From: Leptidea sinapis
Taxonomy: Eukaryota > Arthropoda > Insecta > Lepidoptera > Pieridae
NCBI RefSeq assembly: GCF_905404315.1
Contig: NC_066282.1
Span: forward strand, 9,944,501 to 10,008,500
Direction of reading: 5' to 3'
Length of the DNA stretch: 64,000 nt
The translations under genes were made by a program, and so were the position numbers. The notes below the pieces were generated by a model. That model was not told the origin of the DNA. It saw only the letters and a list, made by a program, of their open reading frames with translations, and searched no databases. This document shows, piece by piece, positions 32,201-42,212 of this stretch. Numbering within the stretch: the stretch's first letter is position 1; every line of letters begins with the position of its first letter.

Positions 32201-35200
32201 GTCCGAAACTAGTCGATACCGACACCGACAAAAAACGTGAGTAAAGCCGTATTAAAAACAATTTAAAGTCAAAAATTGTAGGAAAACCAGTATAATGTTA
32301 TATAATCACTAGTAATGTGGGCTGTATTTTATTTTTCTAAATTCGAGAACACTAAGATAATTACAATAATGTAAGAGTCAAAGTCATAGCCAATGTTGGT
32401 ATGTAACAATTTGCTGTTAAAAAGAGTAAGGCGTTACAATGTTTAACTTACACTGGGTACCAAATTCAAGCTCAATATAGTAAGTACCTCTGTAGATAGC
32501 ATAATAGCAAACTCTCGTATATCACTTTGATTGAAACTTATTATAAGTAGCGTACTAAAAGAAGGCAAGACTCTCCCTCTAAGTCAGTCGTCAGTGGAAC
32601 AGCCTAAGATTATCACATTATAAATGAAACACATGAAATACCGAGTCAACCAAAAATTATGATAAAAATGGTTTATTTTGCATTTTAACTTTATAGATAT
32701 TAGCCATTTATGAATAATATCTTTAGTTAAAACTTTTGCAGTGATGTCAATATAAAAGCTTTTTAGTCTGTTCAACAGTCAAACAAACACGTCCCGTGTT
32801 TAACTAGCTGACCCGACAGGTTTTTTTTTAATGGAAAAAGGACTAACAAGCGTACGGGTCACCTGGTGTTAAGTGCCGTTTAAGGCCGAACACCTTGTGC
32901 GAACTTTTTTTGAAGGTACCCATGTCGTATCATCCTGGAAACACCGCACAAGGAAGCTCATTTCACAGCTTTGTAGTACGTGGAAAAAAGCTCCTTGAAA
33001 AGCGCACAGTGGAGGACCGCCACACATCCAGATGATAGAGGATCATATCCAGGTGTTGTTCTTTTCAAAACAAAAAAAACTCTGATAAATATCAAAAAAT
33101 CTGTTCTTAACTGACCCCTACTCCACAAAAGTAATATTTCTACTTAATATTAAGTCTATTCATCAAACGTAAAAATCAATAGATTAGACTTTTGGTATTG
33201 CATGTCCTAACAAAATATTGTCATTATTCTTCCATAGCGGCATAACGATGATGAACAAGTTGCAACCAGCTGTGTATAAGTAAAAAAGCTTAGTTTAATT
33301 TACTTATATTACTTAATATATCTACCTTCAATTTTAGTCTTGTAATTTTGATGATCGATATCGAGCTGCTCAAACTGTGCAACATACAGTCCCGGTCCAA
33401 TCGTTTCCAGTTTCCTAACAACACTCTCTAATTCGGTAACGGCGTTCCTACACCGGATGTACCTCAAGCAGAGCGCTGATCCTTGTTCAGACTTGCGTCT
33501 TTGAAGAGTTAAAAAACGGTCAACTGTCTAACAATATCATTAAAGAGATTAATATTCATTTTATATGTAAGCATCAAATTAATAATAATAAGCATGTTAC
33601 TTCATATGCAATCAATATAACTAATTTAATTCAAATCGCTAACGTTGATCGTATTACTCGTACGATACAATCGAATTGCTGAAAGCAATTTTAATAGGAT
33701 GAAACTAGAAGTGACATAGCAACCTTCAACATAGTCACCTTTTTGCTCTTTACAGTGATTATCATTATTATGACACTAGAAATAAGGGATTGCTTGTAAC
33801 TAATTTTATTTTATTTTATTTTATTTTCATAGGGTGGCTAACAGCCGTCAATACAAAAACATATATCTACATGTTTATATATAGGCCAATTATAAGCCTC
33901 CACAAATAGGTATTAAATAGTATTTTTTTTTTTACGTTTTTACAAATGCTTAAACTAATTAAAGGCATTACTATGTACTACTTAACTACGCTTTTTTGCA
34001 ATTTAAATTGACTTAAAGTATACATATATTATGTTGTCATTGTATTACTTTTCTGTGACTTGCAAATAATCTTGTATAATATGTTTCTTAACACTACCTA
34101 AACTGGAACAAAAAAGATCTATTTCGGATGATTTTAGTTTGTTAAAATTATACGAAGTACGTGGTAGAAATTCTAGTAGGCTTCTTGTGATACATAATAG
34201 CGTTAAGGTTAAATGTTTACACTTTTATAATAAAATCCCAGCCACTGTTCAGAAATTATCTATACATAAATTAAAAAAATCTGGGACTAGATTATGATCA
34301 TTTTATAGCCATAGCAACGACAGTACTATATTGTATATTCGATTAAAAGGAGCGCAAAAAAGAGAATGCTGGGAGAGTTCATTGCGCAGCTTCTTCTTTC
34401 TCAGAGCGCCATTTGTTTCCGTTGCGGTAAGAGTGTCTCTTATACTAGAAATGACATCAAAAATAATTCTGAAGGAATCAATTTTAAGAAAATTAATGCC
34501 TTTTATGCCTTTTTATGCAACGTCTTGGTCCGCAATTACTTAACTGCTTACCAAACTATACCTTCCTGGAAGTTACCTAAGCTACCCTCTCGGCCTTCGA
34601 GGTTGGCCTTCATTTCAGATTTATCTAACTGATGTATAAAAACCTCCTCTTCAACTAAAGTTATTTTATTAATAATCATTTTGTTATAAAAAACAATTAA
34701 TATAATTATTACCTTATCAGCAATGGGTTTGCCCTTTTTCGAATAAATTAGTCCAGTGCCAGTAGATTTTTCCAAATGGTGCAGATCATTAAATCTCTTT
34801 TCGGCATGATTAAGCTTCTCGTTATAATGATTTTCCACCAATTGCACCTTAGACTTTATCTACAACGTAAAAAATATAGTATCCAAATCACTTGTAGTTT
34901 TAATTTTACATATTTATCGGAAAAATATAAACAGTATGACGAACAACAATGTTGGTAACAAAGGAAGGTACATAATATTTATTATGTGCTGCTTTTCTTT
35001 GCTTCTATTACGGCTTTAAGTTTTGAATAAAAGTTCTATTTTTTAAATGTAAAATCTATGTTCCTCTTAATAATTTTGCTGAAGTTATAAAATTGCAATT
35101 GCTTTTTTGTTATTTCCTCTATTCACGATATTTGAATCATTGCCTTGCCTTGATTATTTAACTTAGGAGAAAACGTATGAGCTTTACTATACGAGTAGTG

Positions 35201-35969
35201 TTAATAGCTCAATTGATAAGTTACTCACGTCTGATATTTCTCTTTCCTCTTTGTCTTTTAACTCTTCGTAACTGAAGAGTTTTTGTTGAAATTTCTCTTC
35301 TAAATCAAGGGCACCTTCTAATGGTTTTAAAACATGTTCTAGCTTACGTTTCCTGCAAAAATATAAAACCTATATTTTATTTATGAGTTTTTATAATTTC
35401 AATTAAGTAGTCTACAACAAAAATATTGAAGAAAAAATTGTTAATGCAACTATAATCAGAAGATTACAAAATTTTTGAAGTATAATTTGGAATAGTGAAA
35501 GTTTACATGGAGAACAATAAATGTAAAAAAAAATAAATGAATGAATAACTAATTAAGTGATGAAATTTATTAAAAAAACAAAAGGTGTCACAAAACCACT
35601 CTCAGGTAGAAACAATATCTAAAACAAGTCGTACAGAAGCAACAACAAACATATTGTATTCATTTATTGATCATACTTGTAATATTCTGCCAATCTTCGA
35701 TGAAGCAAATTGTTCTTCAACTGGAGTTGGTCGCGATCAAACGAAAGCTCCCTATAGGCTTGTAAATATTCATCACGGTTTATAGTAACACCAGCTGTAT
35801 TGAAACGATGCCCAATTTGGTCCGTGGAATCCCCTTTGTCTATATTTGCAATAGGAAGAAATGTAATTTCAATAGGAGAAAATATAGTAGAAAATAGAAA
35901 TACATTACCTTTATTATTTGGGAAATTCGAGCTTTGAATATACTCACAACTTAAAGGCCAGCTACGCAT
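26039..35969 (-). CDS. CCDC96: CCDC96-like (DUF4201) axonemal coiled-coil protein, 9 exons
   Basis: Minus-strand join of 35969-35909, 35839-35677, 35352-35229, 34859-34713, 34646-34562, 33523-33326, 31616-31447, 29273-29169 and 26221-26039, about 411 residues. Family landmarks in order: LLHRRLAEYYK (64-75), KKGKPIADK (157-165), LCLRYIRCRN (212-221), AQFEQLDID and KTKIEERE (about 243-262), and LLTRKDLLRDYQ (335-346) followed by VELLRRRKEELQ. These match the DUF4201 domain shared by CCDC96 and CCDC113, and the KIEERE and LLRD motifs fit CCDC96 better. In ciliates and green algae the CCDC96-CCDC113 complex docks between radial spoke 3 and the nexin-dynein regulatory complex. In an insect the likely site is the sperm tail or sensory cilia (inference). 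The acceptor of exon 5 is ambiguous by a few bases. It converges with the SLC17-like gene. Confidence 0.85.
26269..26634 (-). mobile_element. P-element-like MITE with 8-bp target duplication
   Basis: 366 bp. Inverted ends cacgagtgagtaaaaaaaga and (reverse-complemented) cacggacgagtaaacaaaga, both continuing aggactccg. The exact 8-bp duplication agtatttt flanks it (26261-26268, 26635-26642), as in the P superfamily. On the plus strand it encodes PSCVVKKCKNDTIKVFVPYM before a stop, resembling the first cysteines of a THAP DNA-binding domain. It lies in the last intron of the CCDC96-like gene. Strand is arbitrary for the element; the THAP-like piece reads plus. Confidence 0.75.
27735..28160 (-). 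pseudogene. RTE/'endonuclease-reverse transcriptase'-type LINE C-terminal fragment
   Basis: The minus strand reads a decayed form of the region around AQRAMERAMLG and QRIAKLKWQWAGH, ending at the tcagctggaagacgcccact trailer followed by an atcatcatcataatc tail. Very common in moths. Confidence 0.75.
28435..28810 (+). mobile_element. LINE 3'-region-like repeat family H, copy 2
   Basis: agaaactcagcgggattct, tagcctaagggaagtcgctc, cttaaccgagtcattgg, attatgactatcacagtttc, collinear with copy 1. Confidence 0.55.
29169..29273 (-). CDS. CCDC96: CCDC96-like exon 8
   Basis: 35 codons in phase 0: starts GRRDRLRWSLQ and ends LLRDYQDAIDK. The LLTRKDLLRDYQ block is the most recognisable C-terminal motif of the family. 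Acceptor aaacag, donor gtagaa. Confidence 0.9.
29340..29535. mobile_element. Truncated copy of the TTAA-flanked hairpin element
   Basis: Shares gccgcgcactacgagc and gaaactagtcggtaccca plus caccgataaaacgtg with the element at 32014-32255 and ends ggccgtgttaa; the left arm is missing. Confidence 0.6.
30002..30325 (+). mobile_element. SINE-like family A, copy 7
   Basis: Full-length, from taccagtgggaggctccttt to an A-rich tail after ttattttcat. Good reference copy. Confidence 0.9.
30326..31195. other. CCDC96-like intron 7, unassigned part
   Basis: A modestly GC-rich patch at about 30605-30790 and AT-rich remainder; no exon or repeat recognised. Confidence 0.4.
31196..31330 (+). mobile_element. 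tRNA-derived SINE, copy 2
   Basis: Contains the B-box-like gtgggttcgagtcccgc followed by ttcataaaattttg and an A/T-rich body matching the copy at 60345-60650. No cloverleaf of a working tRNA. Confidence 0.6.
31351..31370. repeat. (TTTG)n microsatellite
   Basis: Five units. Confidence 0.9.
31447..31616 (-). CDS. CCDC96: CCDC96-like exon 7
   Basis: Two bases complete a split Glu, then 56 codons from REDELIKNRG to REDLGS. Continues the KIEERE...ILAHIREKM block of the family. The donor is gtaaag; using a GC donor six bases later would add two residues. Confidence 0.88.
31632..32013. other. CCDC96-like intron 6, unassigned part
   Basis: AT-rich; nothing recognised. Confidence 0.4.
32014..32255. 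mobile_element. TTAA-flanked hairpin MITE
   Basis: Long inverted arms: tacggctttactca, ctgtcggtgtcggtaccgac and tagtttcggaccat at the left mirror those at the right, ending tgagtaaagccgta. TTAA at both ends (32014-32017, 32252-32255), as in piggyBac-type insertions. The centre is GC-rich. No coding. Confidence 0.65.
32817..33057 (-). mobile_element. Jockey-like LINE 3' end (family L), copy 3
   Basis: gggtcacctggtgttaagtg, gtacccatgtcgtatcatcc and gaagctcatttcacagcttt in reverse orientation. A short Helitron-like end (ctagctgacccgacag) precedes it at 32804. Confidence 0.75.
33326..33523 (-). CDS. CCDC96: CCDC96-like exon 6
   Basis: Acceptor ttagacag, donor gtagat. It reads V(split)DRFLTLQRR, then LCLRYIRCRN and AQFEQLDIDHQNYKTKIE, the core of the DUF4201 domain. 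Confidence 0.9.
33803..33828. repeat. (TTTTA)n microsatellite
   Basis: Five near-perfect units. Confidence 0.85.
34562..34646 (-). CDS. CCDC96: CCDC96-like exon 5 (acceptor uncertain)
   Basis: Encodes EVFIHQLDKSEMKANLEGRE and GSLGNFQE plus one base, donor gtatag. The strongest acceptor (ctttag, leaving the exon at 34654) would put it out of frame. AGs 8 or 11 bases further on (exon from 34646 or 34643) restore phase 0. I chose 34646. Confidence 0.65.
34713..34859 (-). CDS. CCDC96: CCDC96-like exon 4
   Basis: 49 codons in phase 0, from IKSKVQLVEN to GKPIADK. GKPI(A/P)(D/E)K is a conserved turn in the family. Donor gtaata; a very short intron follows. Confidence 0.88.
35229..35352 (-). CDS. 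CCDC96: CCDC96-like exon 3
   Basis: Acceptor tttgcag, donor gtgagt. One base completes the split Lys, then 41 codons from KRKLEHVLKP to EREISD. Strongly charged heptad-like helix. Confidence 0.85.
35677..35839 (-). CDS. CCDC96: CCDC96-like exon 2
   Basis: Follows a 69-base intron with acceptor atatag. Encodes KGDSTDQIGH to LAEYY plus two bases. The stretch LLHRRLAEYYK is a recognisable family block. Donor gtatga. Confidence 0.85.
35909..35969 (-). CDS. CCDC96: CCDC96-like exon 1
   Basis: Encodes MRSWPLSCEYIQSSNFPNNK plus one base. An in-frame TGA lies 21 bases upstream of the ATG, so this is the earliest possible start in this exon. The donor is gtaatg. The first exon is the least certain part of the gene: a gtgagt inside it could be an alternative donor. 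Confidence 0.6.
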
Positions 35970-37517
35970 TTCTTGACCCCAATATACTCAATTTCACATA
36001 ACTTGAATTAATTTCATATTTAGAAATTTCTAAATCAACCTTTTCCCATCCATCTTATACGTATACTTAACGTTAATATGATAATATTTGTCTTGTTATC
36101 CTGTCAATAACTAATTAAAGTTGCAGAAAATTATACAAAAATAAAAAAAATATAAAAATAGTGACTGAACATAATATTGACTTGCGGGTTTGAGGGTTTT
36201 GCTACATTTTTAGATGATTTAATGAATGTAATCAAATCAATGACTTAGAACACGACTTGATATTGAATGATAACTTTAAAATTGAAATAATGTTTGTCGA
36301 ATTTCGTTAAGTAATAAATTACAATCTAATTATAGTTTCTGAATTTAATCTTGAGAAAATTTGAACTCCAACAAAAAAAATGTTATGTATAACATTTTTT
36401 TAAACATTTAAAAAAATATATCGACTTTAAATAAAAAGGACAGGGTAACTAAAGGTAAACAAATCTCTGCAAAATTTCGATTAAGGATAGTCAAGTCTAC
36501 GTAATATATCACAACATATCGATTGCATATACGAGTAATTCAAAGAAGTAGTAATTGTGTGATGCGGAACAATAGCACAAAACAAAGGATATTTATTTCC
36601 ATAAAGAGTACCTCTCAATTAGCATAAACCCGGCTAGGATAGGTGGTTTTATCAAGGAGTTCCTATGCCTACCATCCAGCTTAATCTAGATCAGTTCACG
36701 ACATGGTTAGAAAAATAAAAAAACCCTATAAATGTATGCCTATAAAGTAAAGGAGTTTGTATAATATATAAGCCTATAAAGTAAAGTGATTTTACAAAGG
36801 GATATAATAAGGGTATATACTCCATATACCCTTCCAAAAGAAAAAAATCTAATTGGTCTGTAAATGACGCAGATATGAGGTAGCAAACACAAAGTTAATC
36901 AAATTGGGTACCTCCTTCGGTTTTCTAAGTCATTTCAAAATTAATATCCGGCATAATGACTAAAAGTGACACTGATAAGGATAGGGGCGTGCATATCATA
37001 TAGGCAATTAGGCAGTGCCTACCTTATTACGAACCTAAATAAATATTATAGTGTCAAAGTTAATTTTTTTTACTTTTGTTCCGTTATTTTATAACCAAAC
37101 TTCTATTGCATTCATAAATTTACCAAATAACTTGGGTAAAAAATCTCCAGCTACGACTAGTTAGGTCTACAGTAGACTGTAGACTAGGGTAAGGACCCAT
37201 TGATACCATTACCTGCAACGTCTAAAATAATACGTTGATACAGTAATTCTGCGATGGTGCGAAGAATCTTTCGAGTACGAGTCGACTTCACACTTGAGTG
37301 ATTATCATTGATTTATTTTTCTTCAAAATAATTGATAGAATTCTGATCAAACTCGAACACTTAATGTATGACCATCTAGCGACTGGTTTTGTATTAGATT
37401 CTTTAGTAAAAGTAAAATGTTTGATGTACTTACCACTTAATTCACAGGAGCTATCAGCATGCTATAAAACAGGTGCAAATTGTAATAAATCCTCAATATA
37501 GATTATATTACTAGACT
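35970..37517. other. Upstream of the CCDC96-like gene: no gene seen
   Basis: AT-rich. The gene's promoter is presumably near 35970-36200, but I see no decisive core element. A short direct repeat (gcctataaagtaaag) recurs near 36739 and 36771. Confidence 0.45.
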
Positions 37518-37748
37518 TTTCTGCTGTGAAGCAGTAATGTGTTAGCAATATTGTGTTTAGGTATGAAGGGCGCCGTAGCTAGTGAAATTACTGGTCAAAT
37601 GAGACTTAACATCTTATGTCTCTAAGTGACGAGAGAAATCATGACGCCATAAGGAATTATGGGTTAAATCAAAAATCCTGAGCGGCACTGCATTATAATG
37701 GACAAGGTGTATTACTATCAGGTGAAGGTCTTACTTTTACTCATAATA
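37518..37748 (+). mobile_element. SINE-like family A, copy 8
   Basis: Lacks the first 60 or so bases; starts at ctgtgaagcagtaatgtgt and runs to a diverged end. Confidence 0.8.
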
Positions 37749-38520
37749 TTAATGAAAGTACATATTGTACAACAAACGAAGCATAACTTAAATTCATATT
37801 AAAAACATTATCAAAACATTCAAATTACTGCAGTAATTTTCAAAGCATGCAACAAAATGAACGATGTCTGCCGTAGCTAGCCCTAGCATGTCACAACAAA
37901 CCTTAATTACAATAAAAGGGTCAAAATCAGAATGGGGAATACCTGAGACTCAGTCATATCGCGTGATCCGCTTGAATTACAGTACTTTTATTGATCCAGT
38001 TAGGGTTTCATCAAAATTACTTTAATCCATTTCAGTTACATCGTAACAACATGCAAGAAATCATGACGGTTGCCAAAGCAACGAGTAAACAGAATTTATA
38101 GAATTTTGTTATGACGTATCTAAGGCGCATTCACATCAACGACTTGGTCTTAATATGGTGGTCCATATCGATTTTTTTTTATGACACCGCACTGCGAGGG
38201 GACGCCACACATTCAAATGGTTAGAATGATATACACAGTGTTTAAATTCTCCTTGGATATGCACGTTTGTGGCGTGTCGTTTGAATGCTTTAGGGAACCT
38301 TCACTTACCTAGACCAAGAAACCTATAGATATCACAGCTAAACAATCGACAGGCTACATCTCTTAGACTTAGATACATTTTTAAGACAATTATAGATATG
38401 TTATAGAGGTGGTATTGATAAATAAGAAACCAGTAAAGTGAGAGTGGAAAACGCGTGGTGGGGGTTCCGCGAAATTGATAGAATTCTTGTAGGCTTTTTC
38501 TTTCTTATAATCTACAATAA

Positions 38521-40090
38521 ATGAAAACAAATGAAGTATATTTTGTAAATTTTTCGCCAAATTTTAGGCTATTCACTGAAAAAATACTTGCTACAAATGG
38601 CATCAATCTTCTACGGATATTCTGCAAAAGATGTACGGACATCAATGTGCTAATAAATTTGAAATTGAAATTCCACCTAGCTGGGCTGCAAATAAGATGG
38701 CTGGAAAAGAATGGCTTACGATGTTTTTAAAACGAAATCCAGAGCTATCTATACGAAAACCAGAACCCACCAGCCTTGGTAGGGCAACATCATTTAATGT
38801 GCAGAATGTTAAAGTTTTCTTTGATAAATTAGTGGAAGTAATGGATAGATATGGATTTACAGCGGCAGACATTTGGAATAAAGATGAGATAGGAGTATCC
38901 ACTGTGCTGAAGCTAAATAAAATTGTAGCTGCCAAAGATAAGCGCAACGTCGGCGCAATGACTTCTGGAGAACGAGGGACTAACGTTACAGTGGTAACTG
39001 CTGTATCTGCTCTTGGAAATGCTGTACCTGCTATGTTTGTATTTCCGAGAAAACAGTTTAAGACACACTTTCTTAATGGTGGTCCCCCTGAATGTATAGA
39101 AACAGGCAATGCCAGTGAATGGGTTACAGACGAAGAATTCTATCAGTTTATGCAACCATCCATGGAGTGCCCGGTTTTGTTAGTGTAGGATAATCATTCC
39201 TCTCACTTGAACGTGAAGACACTAACTTTAGCCAAACAATATGGAGTTGTAATGCTGTCCTTTCCACCGCATTGTAGCCGTTAAGTTACAACCGTTGGAT
39301 GTGTCAGTTTTTGGACCGTTCAAAAAATATTGCGCTGCTGCTCAAGATGCGTGGCTTCGTAACAACCCCGGGAAAACCCTTACTATTTATGACATACTAA
39401 AAATAGTCGCAGATTCGTTGCCGTTTGCTCAGACAAGTATAAATATTGTTAACGGTTTCAGAAAGACAGGCATCTTCCCGTATAATACAAACATTTTTGG
39501 TGAGGATGAGTTTTCCCCTTCATTTGTAACTGACCGTCCTGGATTAGAAAATAGCAAGCCGAGAAAAGATTATCTAGAGCAACCTGTGATGTCCAGCACT
39601 GAATCTAATCCCACTCCTTCTACCTCCACAAGCCAAGCTGAACCCGAACCTGGTCCAAGCAATAAAGAAAATGAGTCGGTTAACCTAATACAAGTATTTT
39701 CCCCGAAAATTGTAAGACCATTCCCAAAGGCTGGTCCTAGAAAAGGTAGGTACAAAAGTAGGTACAACTAACAGAAGAAAGAGGAAAGCTGCAATACTAA
39801 CTGATACACCCGAGAAGAACGCCCTAGAAGAACAACAATATAAAACTCCAAAAAAAGTTTAGAAGACAAAGAAGAACGTGGGTAAGAAAAAGAAAAAGGG
39901 TGTCTGTAAAAAAGTACTCCAGTCAAGTGATGAAAGTGACAATGGTGATTACTCCTGTCTGATTTGTTGTGTGAAGACTATGCTGAAAGTTTACCAGGAG
40001 AACCTTGGATCCAGTGTCAAACTTGCAGGGAATGGGCTCATACAAGATGTGTTCCAGGTGCTGGTCTTACTTTCGTTTCAATTGCAATAG
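38521..40090 (+). pseudogene. Pogo/jerky-type (DDE_1) transposase, broken
   Basis: CENPB-type HTH end (AGKEWLTMFLKRNPELSIRK), a TSLGRATSFN linker, then the DDE domain: IWNKDEIGVSTV (first Asp), GGPPECIETGNASEWV, and DNHSSH (second Asp) right after a TAG at 39186-39188. A frameshift near 39280 precedes LDVSVFGPFKKY, NNPGKTLTIYDI and FRKTGIFPYN. After a Pro/Ser linker (39570-39770), a frameshifted Cys-rich tail (C..C ... WIQC..C..W.H..C) resembles a PHD finger. There is also an N-terminal frameshift near 38630. A possible right end with gctcaactagccccacccta lies at about 40808-40835; the left end was not found. Confidence 0.85.
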
Positions 40091-40143
40091 TGACAACGAC
40101 TATTAAGTTGCTAAGATCTTATTAGTATATATTTTTAAATATT

Positions 40144-40510
40144 CAAGTCTAATTTTAAATAGAAAGACTGAATTTAATCCTTAAGTCTGGCTTAAGATTC
40201 GTTGATGTTTTGTTTATTCTATTTTCAGTTAATTACGTAAAGAAAATTACTTTAAGTTTTGTTGTTCTGTCACTAAGACAATTATCTTTAAGTTCCAAAG
40301 ATTAATTATTATTTTTAAGATATAAGCTAAGTATATGAGTAATAATATAAAAAAATAAGTCTGATTTTAAACAGAAAGACTGAATCTAATGGTGAAGTTA
40401 TTCCTAAGATACGTTATTGTTTTGTTGATCCTACTTTTGGTTAATTATTCAAAGAAAATTACTATAAGTTTTGTTTTCTCTGTCACTAAAAAACTATAAA
40501 TAAAGAACTG
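40144..40510 (+). repeat. Imperfect tandem duplication downstream of the pogo ORF
   Basis: Two units of about 215 bp (from 40144 and 40359) share tctaattttaaatagaaaga / ctgattttaaacagaaagac, gactgaat(t/c)taat, and gttttgttg...ctgtcacta. Probably in the transposon's 3' UTR. Confidence 0.75.
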
Positions 40511-40607
40511 ATTGTTAAACACTTATTTTATTTCATCACTAGTCAACATTGAACCTATGGTTTCATTATACTTTCTTAGTGCCTAACTTGCCCCCACACC
40601 TTTGCTC

Positions 40608-40835
40608 AACTTACCCCACCTATGGGGTACATTGAGCGTACTTGACTTTCTGCATTAAAACAGCTGTAGCTCTTAAATTTTACTTATTGCAAAAAAAAAT
40701 ACTATTGACACTTTTGTTAAGCGATAAACAACAAATCCATCAAGCCGCATAACAATTTATTGAGACTTATCATTAAGGAGCTACATCCGTTCAAGTAAAA
40801 ATTTGCTCAACTAGCCCCACCCTACCCTAAAGTTG
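40608..40835. repeat. Pogo subterminal palindrome and probable right end
   Basis: gctcaacttacccc / ggggtacattgagc form an imperfect hairpin at about 40614-40647, and gctcaactagccccacc recurs at the presumed end. Confidence 0.5.
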
Positions 40836-40859
40836 GCAATTTTTTTTTAATTTTTGCAT

Positions 40860-41085
40860 TTGTCCCCCGAAAGTGACTCTTATGTGAGTAAAAAATATTT
40901 ATTGACTTTGCACATCTATATTGTGATCATAGGATTCCACCATCCTACCAAATACGACTATGTAGTGTGTTGGTCCAGTACATATAGAGCAGATTGATGG
41001 ACAGACACACAGACAGACGTACGAGTGATCCTATGAGGGTTCTGTTTTTTCATCTTTTGTATGGATCCCAAAATCGAACTATTCC
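40860..41085 (+). mobile_element. Interspersed repeat family E, fragment
   Basis: gatggacagacacacagaca, gagggttctgttttttcat and atggatcccaaaa correspond to the 3' half of the 7438-7882 element. Confidence 0.5.
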
Positions 41086-41470
41086 TTCATTGAACCGGAA
41101 AAGATTTATATTTTGGCAAAGCTAATCCGAAGCAATTACAGCATTTGCAAAAGTGACTAGATAATTAGACCATATTTTTGATGACTGTAATGTAGATATA
41201 TTTACCGTAACTTGCCTGATGAATTTTCTTTGTTTTGGTTGTAGAAATATTCTGTTAATGTCTTTTGCACTGATTACTTTACATCATTCAAACTATCATA
41301 GCTTTGATCTGAATGATTGACATAAATATCTACAAGAAGTAAAATTATTATCGGGGCTTCAACAGGAATAATCAAAAGTTGCTTTTTGATGAATTTTGGA
41401 GATTTTCTGAGATTCGTTGTAGAATTTTTCGCTTATAATCTCTTCATTGTTAAAATATTTTTTTATGAAT

Positions 41471-41685
41471 ATAACCGACTTCAGCTAATGGAAATTGATA
41501 CGCTCTGCCCTTACAATGCAGTACCGCTCAGGATTCTTGAAAGACTCAAAAATTCTGAGCGGCATTACAACTGCGCTCGTCACCTTGAGATATAGGACTT
41601 TAAGTCTCATTTGCCCAGTAATTTTGCTAGCTACGGCGTCCTTCAGATCGAAACACAATAATGCTTACACGTTACTGTGTCATAA
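41471..41685 (-). mobile_element. SINE-like family A, copy 9
   Basis: Reverse orientation from gcagtaccgctcaggattct to acgttactgtgtcat; lacks its 5' part. Confidence 0.82.
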
Positions 41686-41901
41686 TTTAAGTTGTTTTAC
41701 TCCTTACAGCATTAAATATCTTTCAGTAACAGTCCCATCAATATCAATATAGCTACATCGGAGATTAGCTATGGTACAAACAGACACTTGTATTGTTGTG
41801 TCTTTAATTAGATAGTTAATCCGTATTATTGAATTTCAGTTGCTATCACAGTGTACATATTTTTTCTTTATCTCAAAGTTGCGGACGAACTGTTTGTTTT
41901 A

Positions 41902-42210
41902 TGACAATAAGGGACGAGCCGAGCAGGACATTCAGCGGATGGTAATTGGTACGCCCTGCCCAATACAATGCCCACTGCATTGTATTGCTCAATACAATGC
42001 AGTGGCACTGAGGATTCTTGAAAAAGCCAAAAATTCTGAGCAGCACTATAATTGCGCTCGTCTCCTTGAGACATAAGGTGATAAGTCTCGATTGCCCACT
42101 AATTTCACAAGCTGCGGCGCCCTTCAGACCGAAACACAGTAATGCTTACACATGTCTGCTTTACGGCAGAAATAGGCGCCGTTGTGGTACCCAAAATTTA
42201 GCCGGCATCC
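41902..42210 (-). mobile_element. SINE-like family A, copy 10 (left arm of an inverted pair)
   Basis: Full-length reverse copy ending gccggcatccgg. It carries an acquired palindrome at 41972-42005 that is absent from sister copies. Confidence 0.88.
41972..42005. repeat. Perfect hairpin, 16-bp arms, 2-base loop, inside SINE copy 10
   Basis: ccactgcattgtattg (41972-41987), loop ct, then its exact reverse complement (41990-42005). Sister copies have one short cattacaatgcagtg here, so the second arm is new. Confidence 0.95.
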
Positions 42211-42212
42211 GG

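Noticed and set aside
34331..34632. Two overlapping plus-strand open frames
   Set aside because: Partly antisense to CCDC96-like exon 5 and otherwise intronic; no family features.
37184..37215. Possible left end of the pogo element (tagggtaagg)
   Set aside because: Only about eight bases match the right end; too weak, and a SINE copy lies between.
38642..39109. 155-codon minus-strand open frame
   Set aside because: Exact antisense of the pogo transposase coding region.
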